Source: Locusta migratoria
Lineage: Eukaryota; Arthropoda; Insecta; Orthoptera; Acrididae
Direction of reading: 5' to 3'
Assembly (NCBI GenBank): GCA_026315105.1
Contig: CM048744.1
Coordinates: forward strand, 371,154,159 to 371,218,158
Length of the DNA: 64,000 nucleotides
Below are positions 1-10,227 of this stretch, one piece after another. The number at the start of each line of letters is the position of its first letter. Position 1 is the first letter of the stretch. The position numbers were made by a program, and so were the translations under genes. A model generated the notes under the pieces. That model saw only the letters and a program-made list of their open reading frames with translations, made no database searches and had not been told where the DNA came from.

Positions 1-398
1 TCACTGTGGGGTCGTATTGCGACATGTATTAGAGCAAGTCCTATGCAGAAGGCAAGCATGAGGTAAGTGAAAGCAACAACAACGTAACAGGGAAATTACA
101 TCATTTTTATAATTTTTCCAGGAGTTATTCGACTTAACAGAAAGTGAGCCACAGAGGTGGGGTGGCTTGCGTGCTTCAACGATACAGATAGCCGTACGGT
201 AGGTGCAACCACAGCGGAGGGGTATCTGTGAAGAGGCCAGACAAACTTGTGGTTCCTGAAGAGGGGCAGCAGCGTTTTTAGTAGTTACAGGAGCAACAGT
301 CTCAGCTGGCCTCGTAACATCAGCTAACATGGCTTTGCCATGCAGAACGGCTGAAAGCAAGGGGAAACTACAGTCGTTACTTTTCCCGAGAATATGCA
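1..398. other. unassigned DNA, no gene recognised
   Basis: The minus strand is open for 119 codons up to the window edge, but the product is Cys-, His- and Thr-rich with no domain I recognise. A GTAAGT at 63 and a polypyrimidine-CAG at 120 could bound a 59-nt intron on the plus strand, but no reading frame supports it. Confidence 0.3.
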
Positions 399-406
399 GC
401 TCTACT

Positions 407-681
407 CAGTGGCGTAACTAGGACTTGGCTTTGGGGGGGGGGGGGATAGATCTGCTTGAGGAGCAAAATTTTAGTCACTTTCCAGACAGACTACCATCTA
501 CCACTCCCCTTGAAGAAACTAATTCACCACCATCCAATGGAAGCTTATGGTAAAACACCCCAAGTGTCCAACCTTTATCTTTACCAGATTGCTGTTATAC
601 AATTTATTTATTTATTTATTTTTGGGTTCTGTGTGTGGGGGGTTCTATCCCCCTCATCCCCCCTCCATAGTTACGCCACTG
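407..681. mobile_element. hAT-type MITE (CAGTGGCGTA ends, 8-bp TSD)
   Basis: The element begins CAGTGGCGTAACTA and ends with the inverted form TAGTTACGCCACTG. It is flanked by a perfect 8-bp direct repeat, GCTCTACT, at 399-406 and 682-689. Eight-bp TSDs and CAGTGGCG-type ends are hallmarks of the hAT superfamily. At 275 bp with no coding frame it is non-autonomous. The left end carries a run of G and the right end a run of C, so the inner arms are G/C homopolymers. A second member of the same end type lies at 36574-36753. Confidence 0.85.
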
Positions 682-786
682 GCTCTACTGTATGAGTATA
701 TGATGATCGCGTCTTCTTGGATAAAATATTCCGGAGGTAAAATAGTCTCCCATTCGGATCTGCGGGTGGGGACTACTCAGGAGGAT

Positions 787-1860
787 GTCGTCATCAAGAA
801 AAACAAAACAGACATTCTACGGATTGGAGCGTGGAATGTTCTAACCCTTAATTGCGTAAGTAAGTTAGAAAATTTGAAAGAGGAATGAATATATTAAAGT
901 TAGATATGGTAGGGATTAGTGAAGTTTGATGACAGGATGAACAGGATTTCTGGTCAGGTGACTTCAGGTTAATAAACACGAAATCAGTTGGTGGTAACGC
1001 AAGAGTAGGTCTAATAATGGATAAGAAAATAGGAATGCGGGTAGGGTACTATGAACAGCATAGTGAACGCATTATCATAGCAAAGATAGACACAAAACTA
1101 CACCGACCACAGTAGTACAAGTTTATATGCCTACTAGCTCTGCCGATGATGAGGACGTCGAAGAAATGTATGATTAAATAAAAGAAGTGATTCAGAAAAT
1201 TAAGGGAGACGAAAACTTGATTCCAATGGGGGACTGGAACTCGGTAGTAGGAAAATGTAGAGAAGGAAGTGTTGTAGGTGAAAACGGACTGACGAAAAGA
1301 AATGAAAGAGGAGATCGCTTGGTAGAATTTTGCGCAGAGCACAATTTAATGATCACCAACACTTCGTTTAAACATCATTAAAGAAGGCTGTATACGTGTA
1401 AGAGACCAGGACACACTGGAAGGTACCAGATTGACTTTATAATGGTAAGGAATAGATTTAGAAACCACGTTCTAAACTGTGAGACATATCCAGGGGCAGA
1501 TATAGACTCTGACCATAACTTGTTGGTTATGAACTGCAGATTAAAACTTAAGAGACTGCAGAAAGGTAGACAAGTTAAGGGATGGAACCGGGACAAACTG
1601 AAGGAGCCAGAGGTGGTTGAGGGTTTCAGAGGAAGCATTAGGCAAGGATTGGCTGAAACGGAGGAAAGTAATACAGTAGAAGAAGAATGGGTAGCTCTGA
1701 GAGATAAGGTACTGAAGGCTGCAGAGGACCATATAGGCAGAAAGACAAGGCCTAATAGAAATCCCTGGATAACACAGGGTATACTTGACTTAATTGATGG
1801 GTGGAGAAAATATAAAAATGCATTTCATGAACAGGCAAAAGGGAGTACAAACGACTGAAA
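787..1860 (+). pseudogene. LINE AP-endonuclease domain, frameshifted
   Basis: Three frames together encode an exonuclease/endonuclease/phosphatase fold. The N-terminal IGAWNVLTLN block is at 818-850. A VGENGLTKRNERGDRLVEF block with preceding GDWNS is at 1225-1330. The FIMVRNRF...DIDSDHNLLVMN block follows at 1436-1530. In active LINEs this nuclease nicks target DNA to prime reverse transcription. After SDH the frame stays open to 1858 through a charged linker leading to the RT. Stops at about 886 and 1378 and the frame changes show decay. Confidence 0.8.
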
Positions 1861-2199
1861 AATGAGATTGACAGGAAGTGCAGACTGGCTAAGCAGGAAT
1901 GGTTCGAGGAGAAATGCAGAACCGTAGAAGAATGCATAACTAGGGGAAAGATAGATACCGCCTACAGAAAAATAAAAGAGATATTTGGAGACAAGAAAAA
2001 CAGCTATATGAATATCAAGAACTCAGACGGAAAACCAGTACTAAGGCAAAGAGGGGAAAGCTGAAATGTGGAAGGAATATGTAGACGGCCTGTACAAAGG
2101 AAATAAACTTTAAGATAGTATTCTAGAAATGGAAGACGAAGTGGAGGAAGAGGAGATAGATACGATTTTACTGCGATTAGAATTTGACAGAGCGCTGAA

Positions 2200-3640
2200 A
2201 GATTTGAGTCGAAACAAGGCCCTGGAGTAGATGATATTCCGTCTGAACTGCTGATATCGTTAGGAGTGCCAGTCATGAACAAATTGTTCCATCTGGTATT
2301 CCCTCCCACTTCAAGGATAATATAGTTATTCCAATTCCAAAGAAAGTAGGTGCAGACAAATGCGAAAATTACAGAACTATCAGTTTAATAAGTCATGGTT
2401 GCAAAATACTAACACGAATTATTTACAGACGAATGGAAAAATTTGTGGAATCCGACTTTGGGGAAGATCAGTTCGGATTTAGGAGAAATGTAGGAACGCC
2501 GCAGTCAATACTCACATTACGACTTATCTTAGAAGACAGGCTAAGGAAAGGCAGACCTACGTTTTTAGTATTTGTAGATTTGGAGAAAGCTTTTCACAAG
2601 TTCGACTGGAATAAAGTATTTCAAATTCTGAAGGTATCAGGGGTAAAATATAGGGAGCGAAGAGTTATATACACCTTTAAAAAAAAAAACAGACACCGGT
2701 TATTAGAGTTGAAGGCAAGAAAGAGACGCAGAGGTTTGGAAGGGAGTAAGACAGGGTTGTAGTCTTTCCCCAATGTTGTTCAATCTGTACAGTGAGCAAG
2801 CAGTGAAGGAATGCAAGGAAAAATTTGGAAAGTGAATTAAAGTTTAGGGAGAAGAAATAAAAAAATTTGCGGTTTGCCGATGACATAGTAATTCTATCAG
2901 AGGCCGCAAAGAGTCTGGAAGAGCAAATGAATGAAATGGACAGTGTTTTGAAAAGAGGGTATAAGATGAACACCAACAAGAGTAAAACAAGGATAATAGA
3001 ATGTAGCGTCAGAAAGTCAGGCGATGCTGACGGAATTGGATTACGTAATGAGACAATAAAAGTAGTAGATGGGTTTTGTTATGTGGGTAGCAAGATAACT
3101 TCTGATGGTCGAAGTACAGAAGATATAAGATGCAGAATAGCTGTGGGAAGAAAAGCGTTTCTGAAGAAGCGAATTTTGTTGACATCTAATATTAATTTAA
3201 ATGTTAGGAAGTCTTTTGTGAAAGCATTTGTGTGGAGTGTGGCGATGTATGGGAGTGAAACGAGGACGTTAAGGAGTTCAGAAAAAAAAGATGATAGAAG
3301 TTTTTGAAATGTGGTGCTACAGACGAATGATGAAAATTAGTTGGGTAGATCACATAACTAATGTGGCGGTGCTTAACCGAATTGGGGAGAAAACGAGGTT
3401 CTGGCATATCCTAAGAAAAGGGATTGATTGATGGGACACATTCTGAGACATCAAAAAATCGTCAACTTACCATTAGAAGGAAGTGTGTGGGGTAAAAATC
3501 GGAGAGGGAGACCGAGGGACGAATACAGTAAGCAGATTCAAAAGGATGTAGGTTGCCGAAGTTATTCTCAGATGAAGAGACTTGCACAGGACAGGGTAGC
3601 GTGGAGAGCTGCATCAAACCTGTCTGCGGACAACAACTCA
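2200..3640 (+). pseudogene. LINE reverse transcriptase domain, frameshifted
   Basis: RT palm motifs are recognisable in order: KNLV-type entry at 2210-2440, FGFRRNVG (fingers), VDLEKAF (motif A Asp at about 2577), GCSLSPMLFN (motif B) and RFADDIVILSEA (motif C Asp-Asp at about 2880). The thumb and connection (FCYVGSKITSDGRSTEDI, WSVAMYGSETRTL) follow, then a C-terminal MGHILRH...RRGRPRDEY region. Frame changes occur at about 2690, 2865 and 3307, so the polymerase is dead. The 3' end AAACCTGTCTGCGGA is shared with the other copies of the family. Confidence 0.8.
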
Positions 3641-3889
3641 TATGCCTCGATGCTGAAATTGTCCTTAGTTGCAACCGATATCGTGCAAAGTCCAAATTTT
3701 ACCACTGAAATCGATTGTTTTAGGGTCACCACGTAATTAGACTTCTAATTTCACCAATTCCACTTTTATTCACAACTTTCATTCTATTTCGAAATAAAAG
3801 CCATCGTGGTTGTACAGTATTTTATTATTCTTCAATGACGCATTTCGCTCTAAAGCAGGATATTGTCAGATTATATGCAAGCCAATTGC

Positions 3890-4187
3890 GGCTCCGTAGC
3901 ACAGTGGCAGAGTGCCAGGCTATGAATTGAAAGGTCGCGGGTTCGATCCCAGCTAGGTTCTCGGATTTTTATCTGTCACTCTCCACTTCTTTCACCTCTG
4001 GCAGTGTTGCTAATGTGAAAAATGCCGAGTAGCACCGTGGTTCGGAACCCACGTTAAACTGTAGGTCCTCCTATATCTGGCTTGGTAAGTTAGTTCGAAG
4101 GTCGGAGGAAGAAAACGGCATACCACCTCCAAACAGGACCATGCCAATGTGGTGTTCAAACCACTCTTCGGATTGTTGGCCGCTTTC
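3890..4187 (+). repeat. tRNA-derived SINE, family D
   Basis: The head has a Pol III A-box-like TAGCACAGTGGCAGAGTG and a B box GGTTCGATCCC. The body includes CTGTCACTCTCCACTTCTTTC and GTGGTTCGGAACCCACGTT. It is about 80-85% similar by eye to 42468-42770, which defines the family. It ends in a TA microsatellite at about 4186-4203. Confidence 0.8.
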
Positions 4188-4213
4188 TATATATATATAT
4201 ATATTTATTTATT

Positions 4214-4620
4214 TACTCTTGTTGATTTTCATCTTATACCCTCTTTTCAAAACACTGTCCATTCCATTCAGTTGCTCTTCCAGATCCTTTGCGGTGTCTG
4301 ATAGAATTACTATGTCATTGGCAAACCGCAAAGATTTTATTTCTTCTCCCTGAACTTTAATTCACTTTCCAAATTTTTCCTTGCATTCCTTCACTGCTTG
4401 CTCAATGTACAGATTGAACAACATTGGGGATAGGCTACAACCCTGCCTTACTCCCTTCCCAACCTCTGCGTCCCTTTCTTGCCCTTCGACTCTAATAACC
4501 GCTGTCTGGTTTTTGTATAGGTTGAATATAACTCTTCGCTGCCTATATTTTACCCCTGTTACGTTCAGAATTTGAAATAGTTTATTCCAGTCGACCTTGT
4601 GAAAAGCTTTCTCCAAACCT
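4214..4620 (-). pseudogene. RTE-like LINE fragment, RT motifs A to C
   Basis: On the minus strand the frame reads LEKAFHKVDWNKLFQ (motif A), then GVRQGCSLSPMLFNLYIEQ (motif B), then a FADD-equivalent written FANDIVIL at about 4310. It continues to KRGYKM...INKS. Motif C has N for the first D. The family is the same as the 690-3640 copy but in inverse orientation. The upstream side is cut at about 4620, where a Tc1 end is joined. The 3' side stops inside the ORF at about 4214, so both sides are truncated. Confidence 0.75.
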
Positions 4621-4625
4621 AAAAA

Positions 4626-4757
4626 ATTACTGGCCATTAAAATTGCTACACCAAGAAGAAATGCAGATGATAAACAGGTATTCATTGCACAAATGTATTA
4701 TACTAGAACTGACATGTGACTACGTTTTCACGCAATTTGGATGCATAGTTCCTGAGA
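4626..4757. mobile_element. isolated Tc1-like transposon end
   Basis: The first about 130 bp match the left end of the Tc1 element at 33391: ACTGGCCATTAAAATTGCTACACCAA versus its counterpart, and both continue to CTGAGAAATCAG. Homology stops abruptly at about 4757 and no opposite end follows. It abuts the LINE RT fragment, as if the transposon inserted there and later lost its body. Confidence 0.7.
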
Positions 4758-4894
4758 AATCAGGGCGACTTCCGCGTCGATGATGATGTGGACGACACAA
4801 AGGGTAGAAAATCTCCAACCCGACCAATAACTGAACTCGGCAATCTATCACGTTGTCCACCAGACTATGGAGGCGGACATGAATAGCACTAAAT

Positions 4895-5065
4895 TATAGT
4901 AACACACTAATCTATTAGGTAGCATACAGGGCAATATGGCCTTCATGGTGTATCAGAATGACAACACAGTATACGTGACACACCAGGGCCTACATATCCT
5001 CAAAGTAGTCCACTGCTACTGTGATCATATGCTGCCAACGATGTGGTAGGCGGTTTGCAACACGA
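4895..5065 (-). pseudogene. mariner-like 3' end fragment (minus)
   Basis: The reverse complement resembles 6558-6722 over about 150 bp (roughly 80% by eye). That copy encodes the mariner C-terminal block RLPHRWQRVV. The minus-strand frame here is broken (PPTTSLAAYDHSS then a stop). The shared non-coding part GGCAATATGGCCTTCA looks like transposon 3' UTR. Confidence 0.5.
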
Positions 5066-5113
5066 GAGGACATTGCTAATGCTGTGCGCTAACGGGTGAC
5101 ACGATTCAGCAAA

Positions 5114-5530
5114 GCCGGCCGCAGTGGCCGAGTGGTCTGCGGCGCGCCAGTCACAGTCTGCACGGTCGCTACGGTCGGGGGTTCGAATCCCTCCTCGGGC
5201 ATGAATGTTTGTCCTGTCTTTAGTATAAGGTAGTTCGTAAGAAGTTTGTAAGTTTAGGGACTGATGACCCCGCAGTTAAGTGCCTTAAACTTAACAAACA
5301 GCTGCGGTGGAGTAGCCGAGTGGTCTAAAGCGTCTCGCTGCGGTGCGCGCGGTTGCTCGCCGTGGAGGTTCGAGCCCTTCCTGGGGCATGGATGTGTGTG
5401 TGTGTTTGTCCTTAGGTTAATTTACGTAGGTTTAAGTAGTTTGTAAGCTACGGACTGGTGACCACGCAGTTTGGTCCGATAGATTTACAAACATTTGAAC
5501 ATTTTGAACTTAACAAACATTTGAACATTT
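5114..5530 (+). repeat. SINE A copy, interrupted by a SINE B insertion
   Basis: The Leu/Ser-tRNA-like head starts GGCCGGCCGCAGTGGCCGAG, with B box GGTTCGAATCC. The SINE A body GGGACTGATGACCCCGCAGTTAAG follows. The tail is cut at 5300 by another SINE and resumes at 5507 with CAAACATTTGAACATTT. Confidence 0.85.
5301..5506 (+). repeat. SINE B nested in SINE A, 13-bp TSD
   Basis: The head is GCTGCGGTGGAGTAGCCGAGTGG and the diagnostic SINE B body is CTACGGACTGGTGACCACGCAGTTTGG. It is flanked by the perfect 13-bp duplication AACTTAACAAACA at 5288-5300 and 5507-5519, which is part of the host SINE tail. It is therefore younger than that SINE A copy. Confidence 0.9.
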
Positions 5531-5548
5531 GGTGCGGCAAACGCTGAG

Positions 5549-5645
5549 ACAGATGGCATTCAACGCCTCCCAAATCGTGTGGTGACAGTAGCAGGGGACT
5601 ACTTTGAGGGTCTGTAGGCTCAGGTTTGTCATGTCAACTGTGAAA
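5549..5645 (+). pseudogene. mariner-like transposase C-terminus fragment
   Basis: The plus frame reads RLPNR-VVTVAGDYFEGL followed by a stop at 5605. This is the form in which mariner transposases end (LPERWEKVV..DGxYF). A 9-nt gap removes the WQ residues. The following sequence, CAGGTTTGTCATGTCAACTG, is also present at 6630. Confidence 0.55.
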
Positions 5646-6554
5646 CGTGTCCATACAAAATTTATAAGAAAATGTCTAATATTCTGCCTCCTGTTTTGTG
5701 TCGAGTAACTTGCTTGTAAGAAAATGTATCGATATGTGTACTAAACTCTGTGAAGTTTCATCTTTGGCAAAGATCATGTATCGCATAGCATTGTAGCTCG
5801 CGCAGAGAGAGAGAGAGAGTGGGACTTGTGGTTTAGCTCGCTTAGAGATCGGCTGAGGTGTGTGTATGGCTCCGATGTAGAGCAGAGGCTGCTGTGCCAG
5901 CAAGTTGATTTGATTGTATTTGGAATATATATTGTATTTTTTATTTCTATGAAAACGTTGTATCACCGCTGGAATGAAGGTAATTGCATTTCATGTCATT
6001 AGGAAAAAGTTGTATTATGTAGGCAATGTAATGGTGATTATTAATAATAAGTAACAAAGTTGACCTTTCTTTCCTGTTTCATTTACGTAGTTAGAAGATT
6101 AACCTACTTCCTTCATTTGATAAGTAGTCATTTGTGGATTTAAATTGCAGTATTGATTTTGATAATCTTGTTGAACAGATTTCGTTATTTGTGCCATAGT
6201 AAATGATTGTTATGAAACACTGCAGTTAATTGATTATGATACTGAATTTTGATAACCAGGTACTGATTTGCATAAAATTCTCGCAGTCAAACATTAATAA
6301 AGTGGTTTGTGGTTTTTTAATATCTTTCTCGCAGTCAAATTTTTTTGAGTATAGTCAGTGTCTGTTTCATATGGTGATTTGCCACAGCTGTTTTGTTAAA
6401 AGATCCGTTGCGCACATAATCAGTTTAATGCACTGTTTCTTATCTAACAGTATATACATCAGTATCAGGGCCATAATTAAACTAAATTACTGTGTTAATG
6501 AACAATTTGTTGTCTGATTTAACGATAGGTTCAACATTAAATAACATACACACA
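5646..6554. other. AT-rich DNA without recognisable gene
   Basis: It contains an (AG)n tract at about 5805-5820 and two short CTCGCAGTCAAA repeats at 6280 and 6328. The minus ORF at 5676-5966 and plus ORF at 6230-6517 have no recognisable domains. Confidence 0.4.
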
Positions 6555-6557
6555 GCT

Positions 6558-6725
6558 CAACGCCTCCCACATCGTTGGCAGCGTGTGGTGACAAAACTAC
6601 TTAGAGGGTCTGTAGGTCCAGGTTTGTCATGTCAACTGCAAGTGTACTGTGTTGTCATTCTTTTGCACCGTGAAGGCCATATTGCCCCGTATACTACCAT
6701 AATAAAGTGTGTTACGGTATTTCTA
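6558..6725 (+). pseudogene. mariner-like transposase C-terminus and 3' UTR fragment
   Basis: The frame reads QRLPHRWQRVVTKLLRGSV, corresponding to the last block of mariner transposases. The end is shifted, so the usual GDYFEGL stop is lost. The downstream 100 bp match the inverted copy at 4895-5065. Confidence 0.55.
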
Positions 6726-7088
6726 CTACACACGTAGTTAACACATTGTCCTTTCGTCTATATAAGTCACATTTTTCAACCGGACTGGTATCTACAATTT
6801 AAAAAATTGTGCCTTGTATATACAATAAATTTCATTTATATCCGATGTCTCCCACCTGGTATGCTATTTACATTGTCCGAAAGTGTGTGAGTGTGATCTG
6901 GTTAATATTGTTGGAACCATTGTGTGATTGTTCACAAATGACACTATTTTTTATTTATGAATTTGGCCAGCTATAGACCGCATACAACTTACAACTAATG
7001 GTATTTCCTTACTTCCCAGTTATTTTTCATTTTCTCTCCAACTGCTCGTCTCTGCTCATTTGCCCGCACTCTCTTCGGTCGAGGTTGT

Positions 7089-7278
7089 TTGATGTTTGTA
7101 AATTTTATGGGACTTAACTACGGGGTCATCAGTCCCTAATCTTACAAACTACTTATGAACTACTTACGAACTAGGACGGCACAAATATCCATGCCCGAGG
7201 GGGGATTCGAACCCCCGACCGTGGTGGCCGTGCAGACCGTGACTGGAGCGCCTCAGTCCCCTCGGCCACCGCGGCCGG
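7089..7278 (-). repeat. SINE A, 13-bp TSD
   Basis: Full-length minus-strand SINE A: tRNA-like head (GGCCGCGGTGGCCGAGGGG in reverse), B box GGTTCGAATCC and tail AAACATC. It is flanked by CGGTCGAGGTTGT at 7076-7088 and 7279-7291. Confidence 0.95.
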
Positions 7279-7304
7279 CGGTCGAGGTTGTCTCTTATGA
7301 GTTT

Positions 7305-7365
7305 GTGACACTTGCGGGGAGTGACACTTGCGCGGAAAGGGAATGTGTAGACACTTGCGCGGAGA
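7305..7365 (+). repeat. 16-bp repeat cluster GTGACACTTGCGCGGA
   Basis: Two adjacent 16-bp units (7305-7320 and 7321-7336) and a third unit at 7350-7365 are visible. The reverse complement of the same unit forms a three-unit array at 10181-10226, at the 3' end of a LINE. This may be a 3' terminal scrap of another copy of that LINE. Confidence 0.7.
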
Positions 7366-7419
7366 CCCGGACGCTGCAGGTAGTGAACAGGGTGTTCCAG
7401 AAGTAGGGATACACCATCC

Positions 7420-7880
7420 CTACTCCTAGCCCTCCAGCCGCTACCTGTGCCGTATTCAGGGAAAGGCCCACCGAGCGAGGTGGAGCAGTAGTAACGGCCC
7501 GGAGATATCACAGCCTCATTCAACACGGAGATAACACGTCATACAAATATCACTCGATTTACAATAGAGCACCATGTGAAGAGGAATGTGATGAAATCGG
7601 AATTGAGCGCAACCGTTGCTAACTACAATTTCGGATTTACTGCATTTTGAGTCAGAATTCGCATCTATATTCGCATTTATCGCAAATGCGAATTTTTCCT
7701 GTCCCTAGTAATACCTCTAAAAATAAACAGCTGAACAAGGCACTAAAAGCAAGGGCAGATCTTTGGGTGTATTACTACAAATAACTAAAACACAATTTGA
7801 TTGTGGAATTATATACAATCTCATTATAAAGGTTTTTTGTAGGTGGTTTTGAGCAGCTTTTAAATATGTTAGGAATAGCA
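7420..7880. other. unassigned sequence
   Basis: A weak match to the SINE C head (CGAGCGAGGTGGAGCAGTAGTAAC) occurs at 7471-7494. The rest shows no coding or repeat signature I recognise. Confidence 0.3.
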
Positions 7881-7914
7881 TTATGAAATATAGACAGCGA
7901 CACCTTACGTTTAT

Positions 7915-7957
7915 TATGAGATATCGATTTCGGCTAATTTCAGGTCATCTTCAAGTC
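7915..7957 (-). ncRNA. possible degenerate hammerhead-like core (Penelope-type repeat)
   Basis: The minus strand reads TTGAAGATGACCTGAAATTAGCCGAAATCG. This resembles CUGANGA, then a GACC/GGCC-like hairpin, then GAAA, then a short stem III. The first core base is U instead of C and the stem is imperfect, so activity is unlikely. Two better examples lie at 14877-14913 and 31217-31250. Confidence 0.3.
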
Positions 7958-8022
7958 TCAAACAACAGGTGTTACTTATGCATTTTTCCAGTGGCACTCA
8001 TAACCTTTAAGAGTTTACACAC

Positions 8023-8221
8023 GCCCGCCGCGGTGGCCGAGGAGACTAAGGCGCTCCAGTCACGTTCTGCACGGCCACTACGGTCGGGGGTTCGAATCCC
8101 CCTCGGGCATGGATATTTGTGCCGTCCTAGTTCGTAAGTAGTTCATAAGTAGTTTGTAAGTTTAGGGACTGATGACCCCCTAGTTAAGTCCCATAGACTA
8201 TACAAACATTTGAACATTTTG
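8023..8221 (+). repeat. SINE A, 8-bp TSD
   Basis: Complete SINE A from GCCCGCCGCGGTGGCCGAGG to CAAACATTTGAACATTTTG. It is flanked by TTACACAC at 8015-8022 and 8222-8229. Confidence 0.93.
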
Positions 8222-8864
8222 TTACACACGAGGTCTAACGTTGTTAATCGCGTTAGTTATGAAAACAGAACCCGGAATCTTTGCGTCTAAATGATACATA
8301 TATTGGTGTGATGTCTTATTTCGAAAGAACAGACATCACACAAATACATATATAGCTCTCGGTAAAGTGGAACGGTACGATGTCGTTACGTAGCACAGCA
8401 CAGCCGACTGGAAACGCAGAAGTGCAAACAACGTTCTCTCCTCAGAGGTATGATTAGGTTCGACGTAGACTTCTACAACATACTGTCTACACGGCGAAGA
8501 TTACACCAAAAATTTAACGTTTCGTCTACTTTGGCGATAGCAACCAAATTTTAACATCCTGTCTACTATGTAAAGATGTAGCAACACAAAACGCTTCAAT
8601 TCCAAAACTTCACTGATTTTCGAGTTCTGAATTTTTAATATGTTTTTAATGTTATTACAGAGAAAACATATTTGGGACTCACACTACAATTTTCATATGG
8701 CAGAATTTGTAGGTACATTCACAAGACATAAGTCAACGGTTGTGTGCATTCATCTTATGAGAAATATCAATCATTTGTTTTCAGTGTTTACTTCAAATTT
8801 CTATTTTAAGTTTCTTTAATTATTAGTATTTAAATGTGGTTATGAAATAAATAAATTACGTGTA
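8222..8864. other. AT-rich DNA with one palindrome
   Basis: A hairpin GTGTGATGTCT...AGACATCACAC is at 8306-8341. A similar GTCTGTTCGGAAAGAACAGAC hairpin ends the SINE at 23892. No gene is recognised. Confidence 0.4.
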
Positions 8865-9022
8865 TATGTGTAGTCTTATGCGGCCAAACTACTTAGATCA
8901 TTGGTCGCTAGACTTACACACTACTTAATCTTACTTAAAATAACTTAGGCAAAGTACAAACAAACATACCTATGTCCGAGGAAGGACTCTAACCTCCGAC
9001 CGGATCGGCCACGCAATTTGTG
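8865..9022 (-). repeat. SINE fragment, A/B type, degenerate
   Basis: It retains the minus-strand body (CTTACACACTACTTAATC) and the B-box region (GAGGAAGGACTCTAACCTCCGACC). The tRNA-like 5' end is lost. Confidence 0.65.
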
Positions 9023-10140
9023 ACACAAATTACATGTTTGATAATATTAATGCATAGAAGTATGAAATCACGTCAAGACTACTTCCTGCAAAAATTTCGA
9101 CCAAAAAAAAGTTGGCACTGAGTTTAGAAAAACAAAATTCTGGTATATTGGATTTTAACATTTTATCAAAAATTAAATGTTACTAAAAGAGATACAGCCA
9201 TTCAAATTTACTGGCACCATAACGTTTTCCCTTCCTGAGTAAATGAGCTGCTTCTTATAGTTTCAACACTTTTTTCTTGGATGTTATGAATATAAATCTT
9301 CACACAGACTTCTTGAGGAGGAGAGTGATACGGATATCTGATAGTAAACCACTGCCTATTACCTTAGACCTTTTTGACTGTACTGAACAGTAGTTCCGCG
9401 TATTCCGTAATTTATATTTACACAGTTAACAGGCAATATAATTTATAACCAACTATTGGCTGCCAATTTCGCTTCATTTTTCCTGGAAGTCTTGCAACTT
9501 GTTTCTCCCTGTTGGTTTATGCCAAGTTCGGAGTAAAAATGGTTCTATATGACGGTGATGGAAAATAGAATTTATCTTTAGCATTCCCTTACACATTCCG
9601 GATTTCATATATTTCTTAGATGTATTTGTAATTCGAATACAGCCAAATCGTTTTAGGGTCAACGAATAAACGCTTTAAGTATGTAAAATACTCATTGACT
9701 TATTATTAACGTATTTTAATTGAAGGTTTAAGGTTTCATCTCCTATTAAAAAGCATAGTAGCTATTTTTAAAGAGATGGACAGTGGGGTTAACTACATAG
9801 AGGTCAATTACATCAACGTATCTGTGCAGGATGCCTAATATATTTATTGCTTGCGCAGGTGTCTTGATATGCTTAGTGTTCCGAATAATATGCTTTTAGG
9901 AGGTATGACTGTGGAAAGTCATTGTCATGTAGTAGCAGAGACTAACTCTCCAAACATTATCACTATTAAAATACCTTTTTGTTTACAGGAGGAACACTCA
10001 ACGGATTAATATGTAGTTAAAACAAGTTACTGTACTGCTCTTCAGCTTGCAAAGGGTTGTGCAATTTCACTGATTTTCGTGTTATGTTGACAGTGTGGAA
10101 ACTTAACAGCAGCAGTGCTAGACTTGTTGGTGTGCCTGTA
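9023..10140. other. AT-rich DNA, nothing recognised
   Basis: No ORF longer than 62 codons, no tRNA-like promoter and no terminal-repeat pair was seen. Confidence 0.4.
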
Positions 10141-10180
10141 CCCAGGAAAAGCCTTTAGCCGCTCCAAGGGCCCCGGGTTC

Positions 10181-10226
10181 CGCGCAAGTGTCACTCCGCG
10201 CAAGTGTCACTCCGCGCAAGTGTTCC
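10181..10226. repeat. three-unit 16-bp tandem repeat at LINE 3' end
   Basis: Units CGCGCAAGTGTCACTC occur at 10181-10196, 10197-10212 and, incomplete, at 10213-10226. The array directly abuts the 3' (left) end of the minus-strand LINE. Several non-LTR clades end in short tandem repeats, so this is probably the element's 3' terminus. Confidence 0.8.
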
Positions 10227-10227
10227 A

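Larger units (their letters stand above)
690..3640 (+). mobile_element. APE-type non-LTR retrotransposon (RTE-like LINE), degenerate long copy
   Basis: This is the longest copy in the window of an endonuclease-plus-reverse-transcriptase LINE. The AP endonuclease runs from the WNVLTL motif (about 830) through GDWNS (about 1218) and TNTSF to the SDHNLL catalytic motif (about 1508). The RT follows: GFRRNVGT at about 2475, motif A VDLEKAFHKFDW at about 2575, motif B QGCSLSPMLFNLY at about 2755 and motif C FADDIVI at about 2875. The C-terminal part (MGHILRH, GRPRDEYSKQIQ) ends at about 3625 and runs into a short CAACAA-like tail. At least five frameshifts or stops separate these blocks, so it cannot be active. 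RTE-like is my reading; another APE clade is possible. Eight more pieces of the family lie in this window. Confidence 0.85.

Noticed and set aside
1..360. 119-codon minus-strand ORF at the window edge and a possible 59-nt intron on the other strand
   Set aside because: No domain, Cys/His-rich composition and no exon support; chance openness is sufficient.
2677..2979. 100-codon minus ORF and similar antisense frames over LINE copies
   Set aside because: Shadows of the LINE RT coding strand.
7164..7526. 120-codon minus ORF
   Set aside because: It is mostly a reverse reading of a SINE A and a CG-rich repeat; the same RPRWPRGLRRSSHGLH peptide arises from any SINE A copy.
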